The notes under the pieces: generated by a model
Told to the model about the DNA's origin: nothing
Databases searched by the model: none
What the model saw: only the letters and a program-made list of their open reading frames with translations
In this document: in pieces, positions 25,744 through 40,400 of the stretch
Numbering within the stretch: the first letter of the stretch is position 1
Layout of the letters: every line of letters starts with the position of its first letter
Translations under genes and position numbers: made by a program
Origin: Dipetalonema caudispina
Lineage: Eukaryota > Nematoda > Chromadorea > Rhabditida > Onchocercidae
Direction of reading: 5' to 3'
DNA length: 64,000 nt
NCBI GenBank assembly: GCA_013365325.1
Contig: JABVXV010000018.1
Coordinates: 1 to 64,000, forward strand

Positions 25744-26216
25744 TCTGTAAATTATCTTACTGATTCCGAACTTACTGACTGGCAACAAAAACTTCTATGA
25801 TAATGAGAACATCCGATTAACCGATACTCCCAAGAACTATTAGGTTTAACAGACCGTCAAAGTGGCCTGTGACGGTTTGACGCAGCAACAATGTTGTCTC
25901 CATTTGGATTAAATTTTTAGTCTCATTTATTTTCGGATTATTTAACGTATTGACAGGTAGTCCGTCTCTTTTTCTTTCTCTCTCTCCCCCACACTTTCCT
26001 CTGAACTTTTTTTTGTGTTTCCCTCCTCTAACTCGTGAAGATTTAACAAAATCTCTGATTCAAGAGATTCTTTGTAGTGAATATTGAAGGCACGTAATAC
26101 AGCAAATAGTATGTTGTCAGTTTGTTTGAGAAAGTATCAAAAGAATGTCGTCTCATTCTTTTGTTCATATCATATGTACTAATAGTTATTGTAATTTTTA
26201 TGGATGAAATTTCCAG
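25744..26216. promoter_or_regulatory. Shared divergent promoter region, galectin and uS11m
   Basis: Only 473 bases separate the two divergent start codons, and both ATGs sit at or next to an acceptor-like AG. A pyrimidine-rich tract (TTTCTTTCTCTCTCTCCCCC) runs through about 25965-26031. No TATA box can be assigned with confidence. That it is a bidirectional promoter is inferred from the arrangement alone. Confidence 0.5.
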
Positions 26217-27655
26217 ATGACTAAGAATATTAGTTGGATGTTGGAACGATTGCTGCAAGTAGTGCAGTCAAGTCACAGGTATCCCAGTCGTTTTCTCAGT
26301 CTTTCTTCGAACCATCCTAAGAGCATCAAGGAAGTGTCTCGTGTTGGTCAGTGTTTACATATTTTAGAATTCTTTCGTAAAAGTGACATTACTTTCTATT
26401 ATTGGTATCGTCAACTGTGTTTTTTTCCATAATCGTAAAAAAAGAAGCCTATCAGCTTACCATCACTCTAAGAATCTAGCAAACAACAAAAGTTTTCCAG
26501 AAATCGGAATACATAAAATAGCCGAAAAATTCAGCTCCCTCATTATTTTCAGGACGCAGCTTTTAATCCTATTTATCTCTCCGTTTAAACTTGTTGAAAT
26601 TTTTTCCATTGTTTTTTCCTTTGCTGTTTGCAGATATCAAATATATGGAGTATTCTTTTTTTGTTCAGGAAAAGAAGCACTTTTTTTGGAAAATTTCAGG
26701 TGTTGACAAAAAAGAAATGCAAACACCTTTAACAGAAGGTACTGTGGGTGGTTCAGGATGGGTTCCAGTCAATTTATCGAATTTTTATAATCGTTTACCA
26801 ACAGTGGAGATATTTAAGCAACAATTCGATGGTATACCTTTCGAGGAGCTCCCAATTGTTCATGTTAAAGCATCAAGGAACAATACATTGATTACTGTCA
26901 CTGATCACAAGGTACACGCCACTCAATCTTCATTATTTATTTTTGTTAAATTTTATTAGAGATTAACCAAATATATTGCTTCCATTGGTTTTTAGTTTAG
27001 TTAGTTTAGTGTATGGATAATATTTTACTTATACTAATTTTGAGGTATATTGTCACAAGTATTTTAATTTGGCTTGAATACCGTTTTATTATTACTTGAC
27101 ACTCATTTCACATGATATTAAATGTGTTCAAGTTTAAATGATTTTTGTATCTGTTGCTTTGAAAATCAGATTTTATGAATGGTTATAATTGCAGTATAAT
27201 TTTATAACCTACACTTCTTGTCGTTTGGAAGGATTCAAAAATGCGCGGAAAAAAACTAATATTGCTGGCCAAACAACGGGTGTTGCAGCTGGGCAAAGGC
27301 TTATTAGGCGAGGAATTCGAACAGTTCGCGTACTGGTTCGTTTCACTTTTTCTTTTTTTTTTTTAAATAATTAAAGCTGCTGTTCGCCGTTCATGTTTCG
27401 AACTCAGTTTTAATATTTTTTCAAAGATTGGGGAATTTTCAAATTGATTTGTATGAAGTTTCGCATTTGCATAGATGTGGTTATCCATTATTTGAGTTGT
27501 GGGCAAAAATTTATTTCCAGATCCGAGGACTTGGGCCAGGGCGAATGACTTCCATACAAGGTATGGCCACTGCTGGCGTCAAAATTGTTTCTATAACCGA
27601 ACAATCAGCACTTCCTGAGCTTGGTCCAAGACCGAAGAAAATTCCTAGGATCTGA
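26217..27655 (+). CDS. mrps-11: Mitochondrial small-subunit ribosomal protein uS11m
   Basis: Exons 26217-26346, 26700-26911, 27195-27335 and 27521-27655 give 205 residues. uS11 sits on the platform of the small subunit and binds 16S/12S rRNA. The conserved core is visible: [16 protein letters not shown], the Arg/Lys-rich [37 protein letters not shown] and the end [10 protein letters not shown]. The first 60 or so residues are basic, Ser- and Leu-rich and lack acidic runs (start [13 protein letters not shown]), as expected for a mitochondrial import sequence. The acceptor-like TTTCCAG ends directly before the ATG. An ATTAAA lies at 27771-27776. The exon 1 donor (GTCAGT) was chosen for phase. 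Confidence 0.9.
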
Positions 27656-28678
27656 GTACAACTTTTTTTGTATATGACTTTATAAATATTATAATTTCCT
27701 GTCAGCAATATTTTTTGTTTCACTTCTATGAGTACAGAGAACACATTTAAATGCAAAGAGCTTACAATATATTAAAGTAATTCAATAACTGAGACGAGTA
27801 TTTTTTGGCAAGATTTCTAAATAGGGAGTTTATTTCCAGAAGTTCAATTAGAATTTCCTGGCAATGAAAGATACTTTAATGGGTCCGTTTATTGTGGGAT
27901 ATTGTTGTCGCATTAGGTTAGATATATGCTTCACAACATTTGCATCTGTTTTAAAGCTTTAGTTTAAATTGTTCTCAAATATTGACATTGATATTGAAAG
28001 TGGGTAACAATTTTAAAGTAATAACGTGGCCATCAAACAGACCCAACATCAGAGAGTCAAAATAATTTAGCTTGGCCAAGTTACCGAGTTTGTCCAGACA
28101 ATAATTGGTATTATCAGATATTAATCTATCTACAAATATTAATCTTATTAGAATATTTACCTACATCAAGTTCAGTTACCTTAATTCGCTGGGCTAGTGA
28201 ACATAGTTATCCAATATTTCATCCTGACAGTTTGCTTGTTTATATATTAGCTGATCCTTACATTGACTCTGCATTTACGATTTTTCGTTCCACGTCCACT
28301 AATTAAAGATCCAATCAGTGCTGTCATGCTTCGACCATTTTCTTGCGGACTCCTAGCAATTAATTTCTTGAATCATTGTTTGATAAGTAAATAAGGGAAG
28401 ATTTTAATATTAAAATCCAATGGTGATTCATCGATTTCGTAGTTCAGACATATGCTTATGATAAATGGTACAAACATGCAGACGACTTAAGATGCTCTTC
28501 GTTTTCTAATTTGTATGTCCAAAAATTTCCCACCTACACTCAACTTTTTTAAATTTCTTACTTTTTTTGAAAACATTTAGATGAAAAAATTATTTGGATG
28601 AATTTCGAGCATGTTTTGCCTTCATCAGGAACTTCTAATTTTTGAAATACATACAGGAATTAGTGCCCTTTTAATCTT
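27656..28678. other. Convergent 3' spacer between uS11m and K2P channel genes
   Basis: It holds the likely 3' UTR of uS11m with ATTAAA at 27771-27776. No other gene or element is recognised. Confidence 0.5.
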
Positions 28679-31600
28679 TCATAAATGTAGTGGAAACCTA
28701 ATTTGTTCCATAGATTCTTGAGGTTCGTCAGCAAATTTAGTTTCCAGAGGGCGAGTATCGTCGTTGTTGTCATCATCATCATTCTCATCATCTTCGTCCA
28801 CATATCCTTCCTCATCACCTTCATCAATGACATCGTGCCCTTCATGTACCAGACTCAACCTTGATCTGAAAGTTTTTCTTCATGTTTTGAAATTAGTAGT
28901 AACTTGATAGTTTTCATGAAATATCTCCTAGTTACTATAAGAGATCATTTTGTTCAATATTCGTGAAATCCTTTTTCAGCTTGTTGGAGGTTTTACCTGG
29001 ATTTAAAATGAACCGCAGGTGAATTGAACATATTAGCAGCCCTCCCGAAAAGAATTCTATCTTCCATCTCTTCAGCTGTTTCAATATCATGCATTGATGG
29101 TGTCATGCTAATTCCATTTGGATTCGTATGGTTCGAAAATGTGCTCTGCATTTCATATAATACTTTTAAGTATAATAATTTAATGAAAAAGTCCAATTTG
29201 AAATTAGATCTTCGTTTATAAGTTAGATCGAACCCAGTTTCATGTAGGGTTTTTTTCTGGAAATTACTCGTGAAAGACATTGTCTACATCAAATCCTACG
29301 AAATATTTACTAATGCTTGGTTTTTGCTGAAATAATATAAGAAGCAGTCTGGAATAGACTAAGGTTAACATTTTAAGCTAATGCTTACCTGAATGAGTGA
29401 AGTTGAAGGTGAATTTGGCAATAAAGAGAATATCCTAGGATAATTACCGAATAATCTTGGTTGAGCAAACTGAAAATAAATATAAAAATGCGACCAGGAT
29501 CGCAGCACAGTACAATATTAGAGCGAACTCAGAAACGGTTGGTTATACCCGAGAGAGAAACGATCCTGTCATTCAGTGAATCTATTGATCATTTCGCTGG
29601 TAACATTTTCTCTGATAAGAATTTTATTATCACAATAGGATAATTCTATGGTACCATTACTATACTTGTCCACTAGTTCCACATACCTGACTACCATCAT
29701 CGCTATTATTCGAAACATTGCTATCATCGCGAACAAGTTCAGTCAATACCAAAATATCTCCTTCTTCGGTATCCACCAACTTCATCACATCATCGACTGA
29801 TAAAGTCCTTGGTAGGAATTTAACCTGCAGTGAAATTCTAACTTTTTCTTGTGAGATCAGAAATGGAAAATAGTGATAATTCATTATCAGTGTTAAAGAT
29901 AAAGTAAGGAAATGAAAGTACCATTAATTACTAACTCCTCCGAGTTGTATTTAAAATTCTTTCAATTAAATTTAAAAAAGGCTTACTCCTATATTGTAAG
30001 CATGCTTATAGATATTTGAATTTCCGCAAGGACTGGGGAATGACAACATCGTTTGCGATGATTTATTAAATTTTTTTCTGTTAATTAAAACACGCTGAAT
30101 GGAATCACCAGACAATGATCGCTTATTGCCATTAATAATATTACTTCTATTGCCGGATCTGGCACCGCTCTTGTCACAAATTCTGTAATTTTTTCGTGAT
30201 AATTTGGCTATGTTGAGGAAATAGAGTTAAGTAATCAAAAAAAAAGCACCGAAATAAAATGTCGTGTGTTTTTTGGTGAAATATTCAACAAAAAAAAAAA
30301 ATTATTTTAGGTTTGAAATATTCAATCAGAATATTTTTGTCTACCTTCGGTTCATATTTCCGAAAGAAAGATCATCTGAATTTAAGCTTAAATTATCCAG
30401 TTGCCCAACTTCGTATGTCCGCGCCATTTCTGCCTGAAACTAACTTTCTAAAATAAATTGAAATTTAATTTTTCGTACTCAGGAAGTTAGCAACAATATT
30501 GAAAATTATGAAATATCAATTGACAAAAAAATGCAAAGAATGCGAAACAGTATTTCGTCGAATTGGGGCATGCATCAGTTAAATAGGTATACCAATTAAA
30601 ATTTAAATTAATAATTTCCAAGGCTGTTTAAAACTAATTGTAAACTTCACCGAAGGATTAAAACTTCGCTCTAAACAATTGAATCACTTACTTGTATCAA
30701 ATTAATACACATGGAAACTAATGAAAGGCCAATAATAATATAAAGGAATAGCATGAGCAAATATTTTGGCTGTGTCGGAGTGATATCTCCGAGGCCAATT
30801 GTGCTGCAATCAAAATTGTTGCAAAAAAAGTAGGAAAACAAAAACAGAAATAAATAAATACATTTGCTAATGATCGGATACTCTATGATTTGGAATAAAT
30901 TTGGTGTAAGAAGAATTATGATATTCTCTGTCCAACAAGGCCTTTCAGAATACATTTTCGTTGTTTCTTTCAGAATATAATTTATTTATTTTTGGCTTTT
31001 TTTTTTTGTCGTTCTCGAAAGTATTTAATCAATGCATTATTGGTATAAAGAACAGTAAACAATAAACGGTAAACCTCATTAACAGTAATTAATAATAATA
31101 AATTAGTAGCAATTGAAGTAAAACAGATTAATTAATTCTGTTCCAAGCATTCATTCTATCAATCAGCCAAACATTTTTGTATTTGACAGTTTCTTTCACC
31201 ATACTTATAATTCATTTATCCATGTTTAATCTACAGAAATAATTGAAAGTTTGTTATGAATTTGAATAAATTTCACCCAAATTTTATTCCTTATCAAAAA
31301 AAAGAAAAAAAAAACTGTCACGAAATTCATTCCAAATAATTCAATTTTAGATTTTAGTATTTGAATTGATATTTAGGTAATAGAATTGATTTAACTAAAA
31401 GTTTGATTCTAAACTTCCACCTCAACTCATCATTAATCCGATATTGGAGTGTATAATGCACATTTAGACATTTATTGAATAAAAGGAAAAAGCAGAAAAT
31501 TGATTATGAAAACCATTTCTGAAATTTTTCAGGTGAAAAGTGACGTGTATCCGGAATATTCTTAAAATCAAATGTTGAAAAAGGAAGTGGTATGATTTCA

Positions 31601-34600
31601 GTCATGTAACGATACAATATTACTTTTGTAAATATATATTCTTCCTTTATAATTAATTAACCAATAAGTGTTCATTTAATAAATGACATATATAATGTAC
31701 CTTAAAGATATAAAGAAGAAGTAGAAGGCAACAAAATAATCCCAGTCTTTTTCCCAAAGACAAAATGTCGCAGAACAAATAAATATCCATGCAATAACAA
31801 CAAATATTGCTATTGGTATTGGTAAATCAAAGATTTCGAGGTCTAAAAGAGAAATGTTCATTTAAAAAAATTTTCAATCATTTCAAAATTTCATATTTTT
31901 CAGGTTTTTTTTTAAGCTAAAATCTCCATAGCTTTGAACTGCTATTCACACTAGTTATCAGCAAAAGTAAATGATGAGACTGTTAAGCAGAATATTATCT
32001 AATCTTAACATTGGCAGAAATTTCAAATAAATTTTATTAAATGCTTCCGTTACCGTATCCCAGCTAAAAGAATCTCATTTTTAAAATCTACTGATCTGAG
32101 AATAATCTCATATAACTGGACGAAGTTTCATTTTTTGACATCTAATTTCAACCAGTTTTATCCTTTGATTTGCAAAAAAAAAAAAAGTGGAAAGAAAATT
32201 GCAAAAAGAAATTATTGCTGTCACTAAAAAAAATGTAATACGATACTCATATTTGGATAGATTTATGTTCATTTCTAAAGCAAAACAATGTGTCGATGAT
32301 TTGTTGACTAACGATTGAAATACATCCATATCAGTTTTTTTTTTGGTGCAATTTAACACAAGCTAACATACCTCTGTGAACTGTTAAAGTTCCTTATAAC
32401 TCATATCGACCATGGTGAAGTCTTTTGAGATTTAAAATTTTTAGTTGAAAGTGTAAAATTGAAAAAAATTTGATAAATTGCGGTTTCTACAAGGCAAAAT
32501 TTCATGGTGTACATTGATGATGTGTTAGCATTATCGGAAAATTATGTTTCATAGGAATTACCAATTGGAAATTTCTCTTCCAATCGATCAACATAAGTCA
32601 TTTTTGAGATGAAAACGGTTGGCGTAAACTTATGAAGCATAAACTTTGATAAAACAAATAAGTGATAATTACATTTTACATATATCAATAACACGAAAGT
32701 GAGCTGTCCACGTATATTTTTTCAATATTTATAAGTTTTAACACGTACTTTTATTATTTATATGCGAAAAGCGTAGTCATTTTTTATTTAAATTATTTAT
32801 TTAAAAAAAAATAAAAGAAGGAAAACGGATTGAAAGGAAGATTAAATAAAACTAATAACTGACCCCTTTTATCTTCTGCATCAAGTTCTCGAATTTCGGC
32901 CATTGTTTGTTTGGTGCAATAGCGGGATAAACGGCGACATCCACATCTGATGAGGTACCATGGTGTTTTAAGACACTTTGTTAACAGTTTACCTAAAATT
33001 GAACGACTAACTTCATATAACTCTTCTCTTATATGAGTATGTAAAATTTAACATGAAAATTCCTGTATGGAATTAATTAATTAAATTACATTGCATTCAA
33101 TTTGATTGAATTTATTTCATTCAAATGTTTCAATTTCATTTAGTTATTTAATACCAAAATGTGCAAAAACAGATGTATCGATTCATCCAAGTTTTTTCTT
33201 AACGTTTTCTTTTTCCTTAAAGTCTTTAGTAGTTATTTAACAAATTTAATTGATTGATCCTTTGCATATTTTGATATTTCAACTATTGCATAATATCATT
33301 AATTGAATTCTTATATATAAATGGTCATTAATTTTAATCTAAAATAATCTGTCGAAAATATTGTTTTCTAACTGTCCCAGAAAATCTCGAAATATTCAAG
33401 ATAAAAGAATGAAAAATGTATCAAAATAGAAAACGGTTTGTTTATTAAAAAATATAAAGTTAGATTTATAGATAAAACGAATTGATAATTATTGGAATCT
33501 GGTCTGATGAAGTCATCAATCTAGTCAAGTTGTGCTTCAAAGTCATTTTCCCCTCCATTTTAATCCCACCACTCCCCTCGGAATAACTATTTTATTTAAA
33601 TTTTCCATTATGAATTTCATCTTTGAAATTCATTATCAACCTCATGGCACCATTCGTTGAGTGATGGGAAGAATTCGATGAGATGTAAACATTGTTTGAT
33701 ATTGACTACTACTAACTTTTATCCTCTGTGGTGAGGTACAACTCTCTCCACACATGGGAATTACATTCTTGGTCTATCCGTGACAGTCGCTATGACGAAA
33801 GTAATCTGTCATACTCTGTCAGATAGCTTTTATTAGTACTAGTATTTCAGGAATTTTCTCTCACACATCAAAATGCTTCAATTGTTGTAAAGATATTTGA
33901 AATAAAACAAAAACAGAATGAACTCAATTTAACTTCTAAAGGTCAATAATATTTGGACAGTGACAATCGATTCTTTTTTTTTTTTTTTTTGAACTTGTGA
34001 AAATCGGTAATTTTCTGATAGTTGGCTGAGCAATTTCATTTTATTTATCTTAACAAACAGAGAAGACGGAAAGATTTTAGTTTTCCAGATTTTAAATATT
34101 CGTTATTAATTCTCAATTTGTTAATTGCCGATTTTAAGCATTAACTAAGATTTTGGTCAATGCTTAGAGGAATTTTTAGTTTGCAGACATCAATTTCACT
34201 CTAAATGGTGTAAGTTCAAGTTCGGATTTTCAATTTTAAAGTTTTGTAAAGCAGTATGGAAAGTATTTAATTCATCAAATGGTTTCAAAAAGCAAAAAAG
34301 TAGGAGTAAGTAGTTTGAATGATTGAAGTATAAGCCATAGACCAAATGCAAATGCATTAGCTTCATTTTTCAAACTGAAGTTAAGAAAACAAAAAGTTAA
34401 ATATCTTCCCTTTTCCCCCTTCTTTCTATTTTTAGGAAAATAATTACAAAATGTCGGGAAACTATTTAAGTTTATTCTCACTAACAGTTGCAAGTTACAA
34501 TAGTCACTTAAAAAAATTCTGACAATTCATGACTGATAAGCCTATTTGTAATTGCTAAGAATTTCAGACTAGTCTAAGGCCTGATTATGAAATAAGATCA

Positions 34601-37448
34601 AATCGATGGGAAAATGATAACTTCATGTCGCTATACAAAAATGGATAAATCTGCATAAAAAAACTCAATTTATATAAAATGAAAATATATACTGTGCTTT
34701 CCTAATTCTTAATTAATGGCAAAAGAAGAAGAAAAAATCGTAAATAATAAGTAATTTCCAAAAATCATTTCTTAACAGTTTCACTACCCGTTGATTGATG
34801 TGTTTTCCGACTAAATGGCATACGACAAATTTCATATCACCTATCTCCCACCGTAAGCAGCAATGACGACAAGTTGAGTAATTTTATGGCAAACCTATCT
34901 GTTATTCCAGTTACCTAATGCGATCGTATTTGAAGTTTTCAGTAACATCGATCACCTATTCTCTTTACCTAACCGTACACCCTGTTCACAGAATTTGGTA
35001 ATATTGTAAATTCTATATAAAGAAGATGAACCGAGATCATCAAGTATGCTGAGCACTAGCGGAATACCAACAATCGCATAAAGCATCGTAAAAATACGAC
35101 CGGTTGTTGTGGACGGATAAAGATGTCCGTACCCAATAGTTGTGCAGATTGTCTGAAAATTGAATATAAAAAACTGTGAAACTTCAGTAAGCTCACTCAT
35201 TATTAGTTATTCAATTCGTACAGTATGCATCATTAACATCAGAATAATTTCAGGAAAACTTTCCGAAAAAAAAATTTTAGGAAAAATAACTACCTATTAG
35301 TATTTAAAAATATCTTTGGATAAGCTCAAAAGACTTCGATTAGTTTAATTCATTAAAGAAATACCTGAGCGTATAACATAGCATTCCAGAAATCCCATCG
35401 GATTTTTTGGTCTGTGTATTTGATCCCGAGATTCTTTTCGTATAAACTTAATTCTTGATCTAGGCGTCTTCTGACCTAAATTCCAAAATCAAGCAATTTA
35501 GCTTTTTCAACGGGTAAACCGATGTGATCTATTTTGGCAATTTTTAATTCTAGATTGGAGCAAGCAGAAGTATGAATTCAGGAATTTTCATCACCTTAAT
35601 TTTATGTGTAAATTTGAAATTTTCAAATTTTCTTCCATTTTCAAACCTGTCTAGTTTGATTGGCAGTGATAAAGAATAGATATTCGCTGTTATTGAACAT
35701 AGATGATACAATCACATCTATCAGACGTGTTCGATTTTGTTTTACGTTTTCTTTCCAAAATGTTTCAAGTGATTCATCGTGAGTTGCTTCGCAAAGATAG
35801 AATATTGCTGCACCAATGAACTGATAAATGATGAGAACAGTGATTAGAAGAATATGCTTCAGACCGTACTCATGATATACTTTCCTTAGAACGCGTATCC
35901 ATCGTGGTACATGACGTATCCGTTTTATATTTGCTTCTGCTTCCTGACGAATTACATTGGCTGCTGTATTTGCCTGAAGTGTATGTCATTTTCTTCCGCA
36001 TTAAATTTTCAATTCAACATTGCAAATTTTGGAAATTCTTGAACAAATCTGAAATTCTAAATGCTATCAAGAAATGCTGTTTTGTTGCGTTGCAAAATGA
36101 AAATGTTCCTTGAAATCTTTTTTGAAGCTATTTTTTGTGCAAACATGAGTCAACAGATTAAATTGACTAGACAGTAAAATGAAGTTTAGAAGTTTTACTG
36201 ACGATTTAATCGTGCTTTAATTTTATAAAAAGTGGAAAAAAAACAAAATAATTTGCACTTATCGCTTACATTTCACATAGAATCAAAATCCCCAAATATT
36301 AAACTTCCGTCATTTCATTCAAACCACATATTGCTGGGGAAAATTCAGCATCGTTTAACTTTGCCGAAAACCATAAGTAATTAGATAATTAATTCGTTAC
36401 TTAATTAATTGCTGCTAATATTACCTTAACAATTTTGCCGGGAATAGATTTGAATGATAACGGTATCCACTATACCTTTTTTTTTTTTGAAATGCTATCC
36501 TCAAGTGATAATATGAAGAATTGATGATGTTCCAATGCTTACTAACTCTTAATTCAATTTACAAAAATTTTCACCAATTATTGCATGCATAATTTAGAGA
36601 ATATATTGACGAAAAAGATAGTTGAGACTTTAAGGAAAGTTGTAAATTTTATTGGTAGGATATATAGTTGTATTGTTTGGTATAATTCACTTTAGACAAA
36701 TAAAAAAATTACCTTTACTTTCGAGTCCACCTCAATATTTCCTACCCGGTAATCAAAGGTTAAATTTGATGAAAGTAAAATTAAATTTTACTTGAGTAGA
36801 ACTCAGTGAAACCCAACCATCTTTACAAAACATAATAAATTGGTAGTCAGCAATGATTCCCTCTGAAACCATTAATATTTTTTGGAAATGAACAGTTTGA
36901 TAAATATTCTCAAACTTTATCAAACTGCTTAGTTTCCATATCAGTTATTTCATCTATTAATGGAAAATGAACAGAACCATTCTACGCTTTACAGTGAAAA
37001 AATTAACAAAATCAAGTAAAAATTAGTAAAACATTTCCCAGAGGATTAAATAATTTATTACCATTAATGTTAAGTTTTATGTTTTACTTAAATTTTCTTA
37101 TTTGTATAAATGTGTACCACAAAAAATATTGCTCCGTTGAAAGATGAGAAAAACCGACAATATTTGAAGATGGAAAATTCGGGATTATACCCTGATGATT
37201 TGGAAATTGACCGTTATCATAGTATAATCTCTAACTTCCTCTCCTGAAATATTGCCTGCTTTTTTATTGTTTAACTTGAAAATAAAATCCTCGGAGTGAT
37301 ACCAAATGAGATAGTGCTGTTTTTAATATAATAAACAGTACTATTAAACCGGAGGTAAACAATAAAAGTGACCTACTCCTTCTCGAATTGATTTCTGGAA
37401 TCGTTGGACGCTTTGTTGAAAAGCAGTGGAACGTCGTAGTGGCGCCAT
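28679..37448 (-). CDS. TWK-family two-pore-domain (K2P) potassium channel
   Basis: Thirteen exons in minus order: 37377-37448, 35647-35973, 35365-35475, 34969-35152, 32864-32992, 31701-31842, 30692-30803, 30345-30433, 29987-30182, 29687-29824, 29389-29469, 28997-29145 and 28679-28865. They give 638 residues. K2P channels are plasma-membrane dimers that carry background K+ current. Visible in order are M1 (about 63-84, ILLITVLIIYQFIGAAIFYL), an extracellular cap with an NNSEY glycosylation site, the first filter TIGYG (175-179), M2 with IFTMLYAIVGIPLVLSIL, M3 (about 282-302), the second filter TIGLG (323-327) and M4. The cytosolic tail of about 280 residues is Ser/Asn-rich and ends in an acidic stretch, DEDDENDDDDNNDD. 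The TTTTCAG acceptor 9 bases before the ATG suggests trans-splicing. Which TWK member this is cannot be decided. Introns 1 and 4 (about 1.4 and 2 kb) are the longest. Confidence 0.93.
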
Positions 37449-40400
37449 CTATCAAGCTGAAAAGCTAAGCTATCATATTTATGTCACAGTTTGTGAATGT
37501 TTGTGCGTATCTTTAGGAAATGAAGGAAAAGAGTGATATGTTTGGTAGAACGTTGATTGAAGCAGCGTTTGAGAAGAAAAAAAAATGCCTTTAAGACTCT
37601 TCCGATCGCTCCTTATTGATGTTAGACTTGAAAAAATTTCGAACCACGCCCAAATTTTCAGGATAGCTATTTCAGGATTTCATGTAAGAAATTTATTGGC
37701 TAAGTGTAATAAAAGAATTTAAAGAGAATACTGATGTAAGTTAGTCGGCAAACTGGCCAACATAGCTGAGCATATAAATATAATAACGTGAAGGGGTAGA
37801 CAAGGATAATAAATTATCTTCTCCAACCTAACGAAATTTGATTTCAGAAAAAATCGAAAGTCTTTATTCCGGAATAACTAAGCAAACAATTGAACATGAT
37901 ATTTAAAAATCAAAACTCTGGGAAAACTGAAAATCTAAACTAACAGTTAATCATTTTATGCTTCATTTCAAGTTATATTGCTGCAAATATGACAATCAAA
38001 TATCTTCGACAGTAATATTTCAGTTTGACTTTTCATCGCTTACCTTTACAGAATAGAAGATTTGTTCATTAGGAAACAATTGGTACTTTTGGAAAGCATC
38101 TTTGAATTAATATCTTTATTTAAAATTACTCCGAAGTTTTGTGTTAATGAAATTAAGAAGAGAACCACATAGTTTAGGCGCATTTTAATCATTCGTAGCT
38201 GGCTTACTTCACTTTGATCAAAAAAATTTTAACACTAAAATTCATCGGTAAGTTCCAGTTTTAAATGTTGCGAAATTATATGCATGGCTGATTAAATGAA
38301 GTTTCAGGTAAACAACGATTTTGTTAATGTGCCAGAAGAATTGTATTTTAATAAATTTTACAAAGAACTACGTAATGGTACCATAAAAGAAATACATCAA
38401 ATCGGTAACTTTTAAGCTTACAAGCCTGTTTACTTAAGTATTCATTAACTTTTTTTACCTCTTAACCGCTTTAGCCATCGTAAATTGCTCATTTTCTTGA
38501 TTATTTTCCTTTCTATCTCCTGCTCTTCTATCTTTTCATACAACATCAATTATCATAAGAAAAAAAAAAGTTTCGTTACGCAGAACAAACAGCACTTTTC
38601 TGGCTAGGCCAAAATAAGGGAGCCATGATCGATTTCATATATCATTTGTCAGGCAAACGCTTTCACCAAAAATTCAAGGATTGCTACAGAAATTTTGTTA
38701 AAAATTTTTTGATCACTGAAACGGATGGATTAGGTTTAATAATATTGGAAATTATACATTTATTGGTTAATAATAAAAAAAAAGAATTGAACTTTTCAGT
38801 AGCTTTTTACAATATTTCACAATCTAATTTCGTTCTGGCCAACTTTACTGATTTATCGGAGATTTTTTCGGCCGGGTTTTTTCTGTACCATTCTAAACGC
38901 AAAAAAAAAAAAAAAATGTGGAAATGGTTTTTCCAATTTTTTTTTTTTTGGAAACTAAATATTTGATAAATAGTAGCAAACAGATTTTATGATTTAATTT
39001 CTGAAAGAATTGTAATGAACAGTAATAATGGGGTTTTGAAGTTCATTAAGGCATCAAATATAACAAATAGAGTGGAAATTCTTTTGTTAACGAAACATTA
39101 ATGGAATGAATGTTACCTATAGTATATGGAAAATTGGTAAAATTTAACAAATCTGATGGGTAAGTGAGAAAATTGAACATTACGAAAGCAGAAATTAAAG
39201 ATGTCAAATATCTTTAAGCAGCACTTGGCATGTTTTAAAACACTAAATGGGCTAATTGACATTTGTTTGGATTTCCTATTATGTCAATCTTAATATTTAA
39301 TTCAATTTGTACCTGTGCATAATGAAATTATTTCATTAGAGAAATTTGTCATATATTCTTAAATGATGAGAATTTATGTGACACCAATGACTACTCGTTT
39401 ATTATATTCGTCATTAACTGATCCCTTAATAGTACTCATTACTTTTGAGCATTGCTAATCCCCTACTATTGCAGATTCCAACAACTGTTATTGAGTTGAC
39501 TTGCACTCATTCTTGAGAGATAATCGGATTTTCTCAAATAAATGACAGTAGTAATACGCCAATCTATATGAAGGTCAAGAGGTCAACCTTAGATTTGGAT
39601 AGTAATTTTGAACCTGAACATGTCACCCAAGTTCTGACCCTGTGCAATTTGTGTCACACCAAATGTTAATTTAATGGGATTCATTTTGCTGATAAAATAT
39701 CAGTTGAAACTATTTGGGGAATGCATTATTCACTATTGTTAGAAATAGTGATAAATGTTAATATTTTCTTAGACAAACGTTTCCAATTCAATTTTTAAAA
39801 ATTTGAAATAGGAGAATGAAATTGTGTCCATACGATATTTTATGTACTAAATCCTACTGATTATTTGCTTACCTATTTTCTACATGTTGCAAATATTCAT
39901 TTATCCTTTCAATTGAGGGTAATTACTGGTAACTTTTGTATTATTTGCATTCATACAAATACAACTATAAATGGAAAATATACGATCCGATCCCAATTGT
40001 CCCATTTTCAACAAGTAACAATAGTTTGCGGAGCCAAATAGAAAACAAAAACTTGTTCATCTGATGACTGTTTATTTCGTCTTTTGGATACTATGAATTT
40101 ATTTTCAATGCACTATTTTCTACCTCCGTTTCTAATTTATTTCCAGCTTTTTCTCCTTGCAGAAATATTTTTCGCTTAAAAAAAATCAAAGTGTAATTAT
40201 TTGTAAAAAAAGATTTTTTTTTAATCAAATCTTTTTCTAAATTTTATTAAAAAAGTACAGAACTGATCGTGAAAAATAGTTTTCAAAAATTGATATTTAT
40301 ATATTTGCTTTTGCATTTTCATCCTTACTGCTACAACCACCAACATTATCAAATTCATACTGACAAAGTTAAGTGGATGGAAACAGTTGTAGGTTCCTAT

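Noticed and set aside
26383..26699. Upstream extension of uS11m exon 2 in the open frame
   Set aside because: The extension is Phe-rich and lies in different frames. The acceptor TTTCAG at 26694-26699 gives a clean join to exon 1.
38625..38966. 113-codon plus-strand frame with an ATG
   Set aside because: It is dominated by Phe, Lys and Ile from AT-rich and poly-A/poly-T sequence and has no splice or family support.
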